From NCBI RefSeq assembly GCF_011038785.1, contig NZ_JAAKDT010000006.1:1-64000 (forward strand): a DNA stretch of 64,000 nt, in the 5' to 3' direction. The notes beneath the pieces are model-generated. The model saw only the letters and a list, made by a program, of their open reading frames with translations, was not told where the DNA came from and did not search any database. Positions 45,737 through 55,156 of the stretch are shown in pieces; the first letter of the stretch is position 1, and each line of letters opens with the position of its first letter. The position numbers and the translations under genes are program-made. The DNA is from Parabacteroides sp. ZJ-118. GTDB taxonomy: Bacteria > Bacteroidota > Bacteroidia > Bacteroidales > Tannerellaceae.

Positions 45737-46504
45737 TCAGATTTTTTCCAGGTCTTTACTAGGCATCCATCCTACATTCCCATCCTCAAGCTCGATCTCA
45801 CTCCATTCACCGAGCGTACTCTTCACGGTCACGTTCGTCCCCTCGTGTAATACGAGAAGATCCGTGCCGCTAGCGTCGGGAGAGCTTTTCACCGTAACGG
45901 TCGGGGCGAATACGATGGCATGTTTACGGTTTATCATCTCATCCTTCTGGTCGCTGGCGAATATATTGGCAAAAACAACCACAACAATAAATAGAATACC
46001 CAAATAGAAACCGAACTTCTTCAAGCATACCCAACGGGAGAAAAAGAACAAGATCAAGCAACCGATAAACAACAGGAAGCACACGATACCTGTCTTCGCC
46101 CAAGAGTCAGCAGAACCTAGATCCTGCACGCTCTTAAACCATTTGACCAAGAAAAAATCACCCACCGGCTCAATCTTATCGATCGTCTTCTGATGCGCCA
46201 TCTGTAAATTGAAGCGAGCATCGCTATCACCCGGATCCAGCAGAAGGCAACGTTCGTAGTTCAATATAGCTGGAGCGATCTTACCCGCCTTATAATAGGC
46301 ATTCCCCAAATTATAATAAACGGCGGCAGACTCACCATTGCTCCTCAAGATTCTCTCATATAGTTCGATCGCCCTCGCGTAATCTTCTTTCGTGTAAGCG
46401 ACCTCGGCCTCCTTCAAGGCAGTATCTTGCGCATAAGCAGATCCTATCAGACATAGAATCAATAAGAGAAACAGCACCTTTCTTAAATTTATAGTCATCT
46501 TCAT
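45737..46504 (-). CDS. batE: Bat operon protein BatE: TPR and SH3 domains
   Basis: The 255-residue product has a signal peptide (about 1-22, ending AYAQ), a TPR array (about 25-120, KEDYARAIELYERIL and YYNLGNAYYKAGKIAPAILNYE), two hydrophobic segments (about 143-185), and a C-terminal SH3-like domain (about 195-255, HEGTNVTVKSTLGEWSEIELEDGNVGW). Bat proteins were linked to aerotolerance in B. fragilis; their mechanism is unresolved. The start is 46504, where the signal peptide begins (MKMTINLRK). It follows batD by 4 bases. Confidence 0.85.
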   Translation of the reverse strand: MKMTINLRKVLFLLLILCLIGSAYAQDTALKEAEVAYTKEDYARAIELYERILRSNGESAAVYYNLGNAYYKAGKIAPAILNYERCLLLDPGDSDARFNLQMAHQKTIDKIEPVGDFFLVKWFKSVQDLGSADSWAKTGIVCFLLFIGCLILFFFSRWVCLKKFGFYLGILFIVVVVFANIFASDQKDEMINRKHAIVFAPTVTVKSSPDASGTDLLVLHEGTNVTVKSTLGEWSEIELEDGNVGWMPSKDLEKI

Positions 46505-46508
46505 CTTC

Positions 46509-48335
46509 TTACTTTTTAATTGTATTCTCCATTTTACCAATAGCGTCTACCGTCAGCTCATACAGCTTATCCATAGCGTCTGGCGCTTGGGACGGAGCGT
46601 AGCGAGCGAACTCACAGGTATTCAAGATATCCATGAACTCATTCGTCAAGGATTCGTTTACACCGTATTTAGCCAATTCCGTCTCTACGTTATCCTTGGT
46701 CAGATCAGATTGCGGGATGCTCAGCTTATCGCTCAAATAACCCCATAACGTACGCAGTACCTCATCGTAGAATTCTTCCTTCTTGTTCTCTTTCATCAGC
46801 CTACCGGCATTCTTCAGACGTCTGACCGCCATCTTGTTCGCCTTCTTGGTGCGAACCAAGGCGATGTCAGCGTTTTCCTTCACCTGCTTACGATAGATGA
46901 AAAAGAATACGATAAACAAGATGGCTGGCACGATATAGCAAAGATAATACATAAAAGAACCGAAGAAAACACCCTCACCTCCCTCGATAAAGGAGAAACC
47001 TTTCGTCTTCAAGTAACGGATATCCTGGCCTAAGTATTTCACGCTCTCTTTATTACTAAAGTTCGATACGACCGGGGAAGAGCCGCTCCCCCCCTTGCCT
47101 TGCTCCACATGCAACAGATAAGGCTCAGACTTGACAGTTTTATAGGAACCGGACTTGATGTCGAAATAGGAGAAAGCGATCGCCGGGATCTCGAAATCAC
47201 CTGCGTAACGGGGTATCGCCATATATTCGATGGTCTTGCTACCACTGACACCGGAGGTCGTGGTCTTGACATCTATCTCTACTTTGGGGTCGTAGACATC
47301 GAAATCATTCGGGAAAACCACTTCCGGGTTCTTCACCAACTTCACGTTACCATTACCTGCGATTTTTACCTTTATGGTTACAGCCTCGTCTGTCTTGACT
47401 TGGTTCGAGCTGATATCAGCCGTCATGGAGAACGTACCTACAGCACCAGAGAAAGAAGCGGGTTTGCCGGATGGCAAAGGCTTCACGTCGATAGTAACCG
47501 GGGAAGTGGTCAGCACCTTGCTCACATCTCGATACGAGTCGAAAAAGCTATCGAAGATGCTACCGCCTCCTGCTTGTTGCATACGGACACGCACTACGGC
47601 ATCATACTTTCCACCTTCGATCGTAATCTTACCGAAACGTTGGGGATACAGGATTACTTGGCGCATTACAGCCGACTGATAGTTACGCCCGTTGTAGTTT
47701 TCCAAGGTCAGTTGTTTCTCTTGCGGCAACTCAATCTCTTGTACCAAGAAACCCTCGAACTCCGGATATTTCAATCCCGTAATCGAGAAATTCTCCAAGG
47801 AATAGACCTTGAAAGTCACCAAGAAACCTTCTTGCTCGAAGACGCTTCGTTTGGATACGTCCATCTTCACGAACAGCCGATCGTTAGAGATCGCCCCGCT
47901 CGCCGTCGTTGTCTCCGCCTCTTGCTTACCCGCCTTATCCGCCGGAAGCACCTTGATGGCCAAGCCATTCGATGTATAATTAGAGCCGTCCACCTTGATC
48001 GTTGCCGGAGCGATATTAAACGTGCCTTCCTTCTTCGGCATCAAGACATACGTATACGTAACGGTTGTCTCGCTGGTACTCTTCCCGTTCACTCCCCAGC
48101 TACTGCTATAAGAAGTGGATAGGGAAGGACCCATTAATACGTCAAAGTCTGGCATCTCCTGTACTCTCAAATCCTTGCCTTCGGCATTGACAGTGAAAGT
48201 CAAGCGAAACGGCTCTCCCATTACCACCGCTTGGGGCGCCGAGGCCTTGAAGGTCACATCCGCAGCCATTATCGTCCCCCTTACCGTTAACATCAGGATG
48301 AATAAGAAAATTAATTTCCTCATTGTGTATCTCAT
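46509..48335 (-). CDS. batD: Bat operon protein BatD (membrane-anchored 'protein BatD')
   Basis: The 608-residue protein has a signal peptide (residues 5-28), a large periplasmic part with repeated immunoglobulin-like beta domains (about 30-440; FKASAPQAVVMGEPFRLTFT is the typical N-terminal block), one transmembrane helix (about 462-482) and a charged cytoplasmic tail. The homologous family is found next to MoxR and VWA proteins in many Bacteroidetes. Possible starts are 48335 (chosen) and 48323; the frame is open to 48362, which would overlap the previous gene. It probably presents a periplasmic platform to the membrane VWA proteins. Confidence 0.86.
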   Translation of the reverse strand: MRYTMRKLIFLFILMLTVRGTIMAADVTFKASAPQAVVMGEPFRLTFTVNAEGKDLRVQEMPDFDVLMGPSLSTSYSSSWGVNGKSTSETTVTYTYVLMPKKEGTFNIAPATIKVDGSNYTSNGLAIKVLPADKAGKQEAETTTASGAISNDRLFVKMDVSKRSVFEQEGFLVTFKVYSLENFSITGLKYPEFEGFLVQEIELPQEKQLTLENYNGRNYQSAVMRQVILYPQRFGKITIEGGKYDAVVRVRMQQAGGGSIFDSFFDSYRDVSKVLTTSPVTIDVKPLPSGKPASFSGAVGTFSMTADISSNQVKTDEAVTIKVKIAGNGNVKLVKNPEVVFPNDFDVYDPKVEIDVKTTTSGVSGSKTIEYMAIPRYAGDFEIPAIAFSYFDIKSGSYKTVKSEPYLLHVEQGKGGSGSSPVVSNFSNKESVKYLGQDIRYLKTKGFSFIEGGEGVFFGSFMYYLCYIVPAILFIVFFFIYRKQVKENADIALVRTKKANKMAVRRLKNAGRLMKENKKEEFYDEVLRTLWGYLSDKLSIPQSDLTKDNVETELAKYGVNESLTNEFMDILNTCEFARYAPSQAPDAMDKLYELTVDAIGKMENTIKK

Positions 48336-48355
48336 TTTTTCGTTAATTATCCAGT

Positions 48356-50077
48356 TTACCACTCCTTTTCGGTCTTCCGGCGTTGTTGCTGCTGCATCTG
48401 TGCCTTCTTCACCTTCTCTTGAGTGTCTTTCTCGTCTTGCAGGAAGGCATCCAACATCTGCTGGGCATTATCCTTGCTCATTTGCTCGTTGGGTTGCTGT
48501 TGCTCTTGGGTCTTATTCTGTTTCTGGTCGTCTTGCGGCTGTTGTTGTTGCTGTTGCTGATCGTCCTTCTGATCCTTGTTTTCCTGCTTGTCGTCGTTCT
48601 GTTGCTCTTGGCTCTGATCCTGATTCTGCTGATCCGACAACAGTTTTTGGGCCAAGGCTAAGTTATAACGAGTCTCGTCATCTTTCGGGTTCAAGCGAAG
48701 CGATTGCTTATACATCTCCACGGCCTTGCCGTAATCCTTGTTCTGCATGAAAATATTCCCCATATTGTGATACACCTCCGACAAGCGTGCCTTCCCTTCC
48801 GGCGTAGCCACCATCTTCTCCCCTTGCCCGGCGATCAATTGATATTGCTCGGCGGCCTCGGGGAACTTGCCTTGCTTGTATAGGGAGTTCCCCAGATTAT
48901 AGATCCCCTCCGTAGAGCGGGGATTCACCTCCAAGCTCTTGCGATAAGCGATCTCAGACTCGGTGTATTTCTCACTCTCATAAAGTTTATTCCCCTCACG
49001 CACGTTCTTTCGTTCCGCTTTCTGGGCAGAGACTGTTCCTACGCAGAGAAAAAGAAGGAAGGAGAATAATTTTACTTTCTTGAATATACGGTTCTTACGA
49101 TCTAAGGTCATGAAATCGGCGATCAAGAGAAACAAGGCGATCCAAGCGAAAATCTGGAACTGCTCGTCATACTCGGAATAAACCTTACTATCCAACTCCG
49201 TCTTATTCATTTTCTCGATTTCTTTCTGAAGGGCTTTCAAGGCAGAATTCGTATGATCCGCACGTACGTACATACCATTTCCGGCGGCGGCGATCTCTTG
49301 CCCCATCTGCTCGTTCAGTTTCGTGATTACCACGTTCCCATCCTTATCCTTCATATAATTGTTGCTCCCTTGGATGGGGATCGGAGATCCTTTCGGATCC
49401 CCCATCCCCACGATGTTCACGTGGATGCTCTTCTCGGCGGCAGCTTTGGCGGCACCGACAGCGTCGTCTTCATGGTTCTCGCCGTCGGTGATCAAGATGA
49501 TCGCCTTATCAGTCGTATCGTCCGGGGTAAAGGAACGGGCGGCCAAATTGATGGCGGAACCGATCGCCGTACCTTGCGTAGAGACCATCGACGGGTTGAT
49601 AGAGGACAAGAACATCTTGGCAGAGATATAATCCGAGGTGATCGGCAACTGAGTGAAAGCGTCACCGGCGAACACGATCAGACCTACCTTATCATTCGTA
49701 AAGCCGTCCGTCAATCGGGATAACATCTGTTTGGCCTTATCCAAACGGTTGGGCGACACGTCCTCGGCCAACATGGAGTTGGATACGTCCAGACACACCA
49801 TGATCTCTACTCCCTGACGCTTTACCGTCTCCAGTTTTGAGCCGAATTGAGGTCCCGCTATAATAAAGATAACCAAGGTAATGGCTCCGAACAACAGCCA
49901 AAACTTCAGATGCCGGCGCTTGGTCGATGCCTCGGGCATCAACTCGGCCAACAACGTAGGGTTACCGTATTTCTTTATCGCTTTCTTCCTCGCAATCACG
50001 GCGTACACGCAGAACGCCACCAACGCAGGAAGGATGAAAAGCAAATATAAAAAGTCCGGATGTGCAAATCGAAACAT
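48356..50077 (-). CDS. BatB-BatC fusion: VWA domain, TPR repeats, Gln-rich tail
   Basis: The 573-residue product combines what are two genes in B. fragilis. Residues 8-30 and 58-76 are transmembrane. A VWA domain (about 90-285) has an intact MIDAS: D97-x-S99-x-S101 (LDVSNSM) with a later Thr and Asp. A transmembrane segment follows (about 307-322), then a signal-like hydrophobic segment (about 335-350) at the expected old BatC start. TPR repeats (about 360-480) come next, and the last ~90 residues are extremely rich in Gln, Asp and Lys. There is no stop codon or frameshift at the junction, so it is one polypeptide. Confidence 0.85.
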   Translation of the reverse strand: MFRFAHPDFLYLLFILPALVAFCVYAVIARKKAIKKYGNPTLLAELMPEASTKRRHLKFWLLFGAITLVIFIIAGPQFGSKLETVKRQGVEIMVCLDVSNSMLAEDVSPNRLDKAKQMLSRLTDGFTNDKVGLIVFAGDAFTQLPITSDYISAKMFLSSINPSMVSTQGTAIGSAINLAARSFTPDDTTDKAIILITDGENHEDDAVGAAKAAAEKSIHVNIVGMGDPKGSPIPIQGSNNYMKDKDGNVVITKLNEQMGQEIAAAGNGMYVRADHTNSALKALQKEIEKMNKTELDSKVYSEYDEQFQIFAWIALFLLIADFMTLDRKNRIFKKVKLFSFLLFLCVGTVSAQKAERKNVREGNKLYESEKYTESEIAYRKSLEVNPRSTEGIYNLGNSLYKQGKFPEAAEQYQLIAGQGEKMVATPEGKARLSEVYHNMGNIFMQNKDYGKAVEMYKQSLRLNPKDDETRYNLALAQKLLSDQQNQDQSQEQQNDDKQENKDQKDDQQQQQQQPQDDQKQNKTQEQQQPNEQMSKDNAQQMLDAFLQDEKDTQEKVKKAQMQQQQRRKTEKEW

Positions 50078-50090
50078 AAGCCTTTTAACT

Positions 50091-51077
50091 TTATGGTATA
50101 TTTCTCAACAACGTATTTCTCAATAAGATCTCCACCAGCAACAAGGCGAACACTAGCAAGGCCCAATTCTTATACTCCTCCTGCTTCTTGCTGTACTCCT
50201 GTACGCTGATCTTGGTCTTCTCCATCTGGTCGATCTCGGAATAGATCTCCTTCAGGCTGGCGTTATCCGTAGCACGAAAATACTGCCCGCCTGTGGTAGA
50301 GGCGATCTGCTTCAACGTAGCCTCGTCGATCTCTACCGGTATATTCTGGTACTGCACGCCGAAAGCGGTCTGGAATGGATACGGCGCCATGCCTTTCGTT
50401 CCGACTCCGATCGTATAGACACGCACACCGAACGTCTTGGCGATCTCGGCGGCGGTAACCGGAGCGATCTCGCCAGCGTTGTTCGATCCATCGGTCAGAA
50501 GGATAATCACCTTCGATTTAGCGTGGCTGTCCTTGATGCGGCTCACGGCATTTGCCAAACCCAATCCGATAGCCGTTCCGTCTTGGATCATACCGCTCTG
50601 GATATCCTTGAAGAGATTCAACAAGACCGTATGATCTGTTGTCAACGGGCATTGCGTAAAGCTCTCAGCAGAAAAGACCACGAGGCCGATGTTATCGTTC
50701 GGGCGGCCGTTAATGAACGACGCAGCCACATCCTTTGCCGCCTCCAAGCGGTTCGGTTTCAAGTCTTGCGCCAGCATACTACCCGAGATATCCATCGCCA
50801 ACATGATATCAATACCTTCCGTAGAAGAATCGGACCAACTGTTCGTGGATTGCGGACGAGCCAAAATCACGATCAGCAGTGCTACCGCTACCATACGCAA
50901 CACGAAAGGCATGTGACGCAAGTACACGATCCACGATGTTGCTTCCGGCGCCTCGAACGCCTCCGACGAGGAAACCTGCAAGCTGGCCTGACTCTTGCTC
51001 AGCTTGTAGACGTACCATCCGATCATCGGAATGAGCAACAATAATAAATATAAATAATTAGGATTCGCAAATACCAT
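50091..51077 (-). CDS. batA: BatA: membrane VWA-domain protein
   Basis: The 328-residue protein has two N-terminal transmembrane helices (about 8-24 and 55-73), a VWA domain (about 85-285) with an intact MIDAS (AMDISGS, DxSxS), and a C-terminal transmembrane helix (about 305-322). It is paralogous to the VWA half of the next gene. MoxR-family ATPases and VWA proteins commonly act together as metal-dependent chaperone-like pairs. The gene sits 5 bases after the preceding Bat gene and 13 bases before the BatB-BatC fusion. Confidence 0.88.
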   Translation of the reverse strand: MVFANPNYLYLLLLLIPMIGWYVYKLSKSQASLQVSSSEAFEAPEATSWIVYLRHMPFVLRMVAVALLIVILARPQSTNSWSDSSTEGIDIMLAMDISGSMLAQDLKPNRLEAAKDVAASFINGRPNDNIGLVVFSAESFTQCPLTTDHTVLLNLFKDIQSGMIQDGTAIGLGLANAVSRIKDSHAKSKVIILLTDGSNNAGEIAPVTAAEIAKTFGVRVYTIGVGTKGMAPYPFQTAFGVQYQNIPVEIDEATLKQIASTTGGQYFRATDNASLKEIYSEIDQMEKTKISVQEYSKKQEEYKNWALLVFALLLVEILLRNTLLRNIP

Positions 51078-51082
51078 CTCTC

Positions 51083-52057
51083 TTAGTCCTTTAAATTAGT
51101 TGTACCGTTCGTGGATTCGGACTCCTGCCTCTCCTCCACCTTCGTCTGGTTCACGAACAAATACGCGTTCACCATACTCAAATCATTCTCATCCGGCAAC
51201 GGGTTCATCTTAGCGAATTTTACAAAGTCAGCCAATCGCAGAATCTGCCTCAAGTTATCGTACACACTCTGTGCCTCGGAATTCTTGCGGATCAAGTCTA
51301 ATATCTCTCCGGAAGTCATCTCCATAGCACTGATACCGAAACGTTCCTCGATATACTTACGCAGTGTATCCGTGATCAAGGTGTAATACTCCTTGCTTCG
51401 TCCCTGCTGCCAAAGTTTCTGTCGCTTAATCTCGTCCAATTCCTTGATGGCCTGTTCGTGAGGCGAAAGCTTGGGTTCTTCTTTCTTGAAGGGTATCAAT
51501 GACTTGTTCGCACGGATCCGTTTCACGATATAGGCAATCACACAAATCAAGAACAGGGTCAGCAAGATCCCCAAAATGATCGGATAATAATCGGCCCATA
51601 CGAAAGGCGGTCTCCACACGGTCTTGATGTCGTTGAACTCCTCTGGCTTATCTGCGTTCACAGGAATTGTCGAGACTTTCAAGGCGACTTGGTTGGAATA
51701 TACGGTATCCACCCCATCTATCACCTTCAACGGAGGTAACAGATAGAGTGACGAGTCAAACGAGGTAATCAATACATTTTGCTTGATAACGAGCCGGCCG
51801 TTCTCAATCTCCGTAGAGTCCGCCTTGGAGAGATTCAATACCTCCACCCCCGTCATCAAAGTGTCGTTCGGGATCACGATCTGCACGGGGCGATCCTTAT
51901 CCGCCGTTACCGTAAGGTGCAAGGTAGTCTGCTCTCCGACCAAGATGGCGGCCGAGTCGATGGCAACATCGATCAACGGTCTCTGCGCATTTATTCTCCC
52001 CCCCTCGAGGAAAGCGGCGGCGATCAAAAACAGGATACTTTTCTTTATCAATTTCAT
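51083..52057 (-). CDS. Bat operon membrane protein of unknown function (between DUF58 and batA)
   Basis: The 324-residue protein starts with a signal peptide (about 1-25), then a periplasmic beta-rich domain (about 28-150, DVAIDSAAILVGEQTTLHLTV resembles the BatD N-terminal type), one transmembrane helix (about 160-180) and a cytoplasmic helical domain with EQAIKELDEIKRQKLWQQGR and the YYTLITDTLRKYIEERFG block seen in DUF4381-like proteins. It is a constant member of Bacteroidetes moxR-bat loci but has no assigned function. Confidence 0.75.
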   Translation of the reverse strand: MKLIKKSILFLIAAAFLEGGRINAQRPLIDVAIDSAAILVGEQTTLHLTVTADKDRPVQIVIPNDTLMTGVEVLNLSKADSTEIENGRLVIKQNVLITSFDSSLYLLPPLKVIDGVDTVYSNQVALKVSTIPVNADKPEEFNDIKTVWRPPFVWADYYPIILGILLTLFLICVIAYIVKRIRANKSLIPFKKEEPKLSPHEQAIKELDEIKRQKLWQQGRSKEYYTLITDTLRKYIEERFGISAMEMTSGEILDLIRKNSEAQSVYDNLRQILRLADFVKFAKMNPLPDENDLSMVNAYLFVNQTKVEERQESESTNGTTNLKD

Positions 52058-52066
52058 CTGTTTGCT

Positions 52067-52936
52067 TTAATTACGTTTGTCAAAAAGAGCGATCAATGCT
52101 TTCACATAATCATCTTCGGTACGGACAGAGACAGAGTCTACACGGCATTTCTTGAACGTGTCGTTCATCTTCGCCTGCCGTTTCTCCCACCATTCCTTAT
52201 ACGCCGCACGTACACGGGTGGAGGAACTGTCTATCCATTGCTCCTTCCCGGTCTCGGCATCCTTGATCTTCATCAAACCTACGGCGGGAAGCTCGGTCTC
52301 ACGACGGTCGTACACCTGAATGGCTACCAAGTCATGCTTACGGTTGGCCACCGTCAGGGCGTCTTTGAAACCCTCCTTATCGATAAAATCGGAGATAAGG
52401 AAAGCCGTGCAACGCTTCTTGATGGCGTTGGTCAAGTATTTCAATACTTGGCTGATATCCGTTTTCGTTTCCTCGGGATGGAAATCGATCAGCTCCCGGA
52501 TAACATATAAGATCTGTTTCTTCCCTTTCTGGGGCGGGATAAACTTCTCAATCTTGTCCGAGAAGAACACCACGCCGATCTTATCGTTGTTCTGTATTGC
52601 CGAGAAAGCCAAGGTGGCGGCGATCTCGGTGATTACCTCCTTCTTCATGACGTTGACGGAGCCAAAGTCACGGCTACCGGACACGTCGATCAGCAGCATC
52701 ACCGTCAGCTCACGCTCCTCCTCGAACACCTTGACGTAGGGACGGACGTAGCGGGCAGTCACGTTCCAGTCGATATCGCGGATGTCATCACCGTACTGAT
52801 ATTCCCTCACCTCGCTGAACGCCATACCACGACCCTTGAAAGCCGAATGATACTGGCCGGCGAAGATATTACGGGAAAGACCACGGGTCTTTATCTCGAT
52901 ACGGCGGACCTTCTTTAATAATTCGCTTGTCTCCAT
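52067..52936 (-). CDS. DUF58 domain protein of the Bat operon
   Basis: The 289-residue cytoplasmic protein carries the DUF58 signature YQYGDDIRDIDWNVTARYVRPYVKVFEEERELTV (first 20 residues of this block are diagnostic) followed by a VWA-like fold with LIDVSGSRDFG (DxSxS). DUF58 proteins are regularly encoded next to MoxR ATPases and probably hand substrates or metal to the partner VWA proteins. Its start codon directly follows the moxR stop with no gap, indicating translational coupling. Confidence 0.9.
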   Translation of the reverse strand: METSELLKKVRRIEIKTRGLSRNIFAGQYHSAFKGRGMAFSEVREYQYGDDIRDIDWNVTARYVRPYVKVFEEERELTVMLLIDVSGSRDFGSVNVMKKEVITEIAATLAFSAIQNNDKIGVVFFSDKIEKFIPPQKGKKQILYVIRELIDFHPEETKTDISQVLKYLTNAIKKRCTAFLISDFIDKEGFKDALTVANRKHDLVAIQVYDRRETELPAVGLMKIKDAETGKEQWIDSSSTRVRAAYKEWWEKRQAKMNDTFKKCRVDSVSVRTEDDYVKALIALFDKRN

Positions 52937-53932
52937 TTAAGGAACTTCTACTTTATTCAAGATCTCACTAATTACCTCCTCTGAAGTCAAGTTGTTCGCC
53001 TCGGCCTCATAACTCAAGCCGATACGATGGCGCATCACGTCGTGGCATACCGCACGGATATCCTCCGGGATCACATAGCCCCTGCGCTTGATGAAAGCGT
53101 ACGCACGGGCAGCCAATGCCAAATTGATAGACGCACGAGGGGAAGCGCCGAAAGAGATCATGCTCGCCAAGTTTGGCAAACCAGCCTCCGCCGGGAAACG
53201 GGTAGCGAAGATGATGTCTACGATGTAACGCTCGATCTTCTCGTCCAAGTAAACCTCACGAACCACGTTACGGGCGTCGAGAATCTCCTCTTTCGTCAAG
53301 ATCGGCTTGATCTCCGGACGCTCTCCGGATATATTCTGGCGTATGATTAATTTCTCATCCTCCTTCTTTGGGTAATTGATGATCACCTTCAACATGAAAC
53401 GGTCTACCTGCGCCTCTGGCAACGGGTACGTACCCTCCTGCTCGATCGGGTTCTGGGTAGCCATTACCAAGAAAGGCTTCGGCAATTCGTAGGTATGCTC
53501 GCTGATCGTGACCTGACGCTCCTGCATGGCCTCCAACAAGGCACTCTGCACTTTCGCCGGGGCACGGTTGATCTCGTCCGCTAACACAAAATTAGCGAAG
53601 ATCGGGCCCTGCTTTACCTGAAACTCTTCGCTTTTCTGACTGTAAATCATTGTACCGATCACGTCGGCCGGAAGTAAGTCCGGGGTGAACTGGATTCGGC
53701 TGTATTTAGCGTCGATCAACGATGACAGTGTTTTAATGGCAAGCGTCTTGGCCAAACCTGGTACACCTTCCAACAGGATATGTCCGTCCGAAAGCAAACC
53801 GATCAACAAAGATTCAACCAAATGCTTTTGTCCGACGATTACTTTGTCCATACCCATCGTAATCATGTTCACAAACGAACTTTTACTTTCAATTCGCTCA
53901 TTCAACTCACGAATGTCTACTGTCTGACTCAT
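52937..53932 (-). CDS. MoxR-family AAA+ ATPase of the Bat operon
   Basis: The 331-residue AAA+ protein has Walker A in LEGVPGLAKT (about residue 55-64), Walker B in FVLADEINRAP (about 113-123), sensor 1 in VMATQNPIEQEGTYPLPEAQ and sensor 2/C-terminal lid with GASPRASI. MoxR ATPases act as chaperones for maturation or activation of partner complexes, usually with VWA proteins. It is the promoter-proximal gene of the Bat operon, which runs moxR, DUF58, unknown, batA, batBC fusion, batD, batE, PAP2 without gaps above about 20 bases. Confidence 0.93.
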   Translation of the reverse strand: MSQTVDIRELNERIESKSSFVNMITMGMDKVIVGQKHLVESLLIGLLSDGHILLEGVPGLAKTLAIKTLSSLIDAKYSRIQFTPDLLPADVIGTMIYSQKSEEFQVKQGPIFANFVLADEINRAPAKVQSALLEAMQERQVTISEHTYELPKPFLVMATQNPIEQEGTYPLPEAQVDRFMLKVIINYPKKEDEKLIIRQNISGERPEIKPILTKEEILDARNVVREVYLDEKIERYIVDIIFATRFPAEAGLPNLASMISFGASPRASINLALAARAYAFIKRRGYVIPEDIRAVCHDVMRHRIGLSYEAEANNLTSEEVISEILNKVEVP

Positions 53933-53996
53933 AAGATTTATTTTATTGTATTGTTAGTATATTGTCCCAATTTTACATTGATTTTTTTAGGATGCA

Positions 53997-54004
53997 CAAA
54001 ATTA
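53997..54004 (-). promoter_or_regulatory. Promoter -7 box of the Bat operon
   Basis: The minus strand reads TAATTTTG, a perfect TAnnTTTG box, 64 bases before the moxR ATG. No good -33 TTTG was seen. Confidence 0.5.
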
Positions 54005-54097
54005 GAAATGTTAAATTCGTATCCTTCACTTTTGCAGTTAAATAATACTAACCAACACTTCCTTGTTTTGTTTTATTTTACTTAAAAAGGATTTCGC

Positions 54098-55156
54098 TTA
54101 CTCCCCGGCAAGTATCTCTGTTTGCAGGGCGGCGGCCTTCTCCCGTGACTTGCGGCTCTTGGCATCGATGCCATACGATTCCGGAGCGGGTATCTCGATC
54201 GCGGTACCGATCGGTATGTTGTTCGGGTCTCTTATAACAGCCTTATTATGTTGGTAAATATATACCCAGAATAATTTATTACCATAATACTCCAAGGCGA
54301 TCACAGTGAGTCGGTCGCCGTGCTTGATCTTCATCTGGCCCAATGGTTTGGGCACCGGGTCCGTATACGGGGTCTTCTCCGCTACCGAATCCGGCTGAAG
54401 CATCCAAGATGATTCTTGAGCCGTGTCCTTGGCTTCCGTTATCACTGCTTCTTGGGCAGGTGCCGATTTCCAATTATTCCTTCCTAGATAAAAGAATACA
54501 GAGATTACGATTATCAAAAAGGCAACGATCATCAATACTCCTTTCTCCTCCGGTTTTCTACGGGCTCGCCCTTCTGGTCTCTCTAGTATGGGAGATGACT
54601 CCGCAACCGGTTCCGGTTCAGATACCAATGGCAGCTCCGGATGGAGTACTGAAGAATCTAACGCTTGCTCTGACTCAGGCAATGGTTCTAGTTCAAGTAT
54701 CGGTTCAGACTTTTCTTTGGACGGGGTATTTGCCAAAAGGATCTCTTTGTCCGGCATCACCTCCTCCACAGACTCATCTTCCGTTTCTTTCTCCTCTATG
54801 GACTCATCCATGTCCGAGAAATCCACGTTCTCGTTAATCTCTGTCGTCTCAAAGATAGAGAAAGGCTTGTTTACCTGTTCTCGCAAGTCTTTATCCGGCA
54901 GGAAAGAGAATTTATAATGTCCGGGGATTAAGAAACGTTCGCCGGTATTCACGTGGATACTCTCCCGTTTCTCCACGGAGATAATCTTGAAAGTGCCCAA
55001 GCCCTTTACTTTTACAATCTTATCCGTATAAACCCCTTCGGATATCACCGAGATAAAATCTCTCAAGAAACGCTCTACTTCTCCTCTATTCTTACCAGTA
55101 TGCTCAGATAACAAACCGGCTAAATCTTGTATATTCAGCCGATTATTCATTATCAC
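54098..55156 (-). CDS. HU-type DNA-binding domain fused to a transmembrane helix and a periplasmic LysM-like domain
   Basis: The 352-residue protein has three parts. Residues 5-90 are an HU/IHF-like DNA-binding fold (LNIQDLAGLLSEHTGKNRGEV, then VKGLGTFKIISVEKRES). Residues 100-195 are an acidic Glu/Pro/Ser-rich linker. Residues 206-225 are a transmembrane helix preceded by GRARRK (positive-inside). Residues 276-324 are a LysM-like motif (IKHGDRLTVIALEYYGNKLFWVYIYQ... IPIGTAIEIP). The predicted topology places DNA binding in the cytoplasm and the LysM in the periplasm. It overlaps the preceding HU gene by 14 bases (or 8 from the second ATG) and must be co-transcribed with it. Confidence 0.85.
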   Translation of the reverse strand: MIMNNRLNIQDLAGLLSEHTGKNRGEVERFLRDFISVISEGVYTDKIVKVKGLGTFKIISVEKRESIHVNTGERFLIPGHYKFSFLPDKDLREQVNKPFSIFETTEINENVDFSDMDESIEEKETEDESVEEVMPDKEILLANTPSKEKSEPILELEPLPESEQALDSSVLHPELPLVSEPEPVAESSPILERPEGRARRKPEEKGVLMIVAFLIIVISVFFYLGRNNWKSAPAQEAVITEAKDTAQESSWMLQPDSVAEKTPYTDPVPKPLGQMKIKHGDRLTVIALEYYGNKLFWVYIYQHNKAVIRDPNNIPIGTAIEIPAPESYGIDAKSRKSREKAAALQTEILAGE

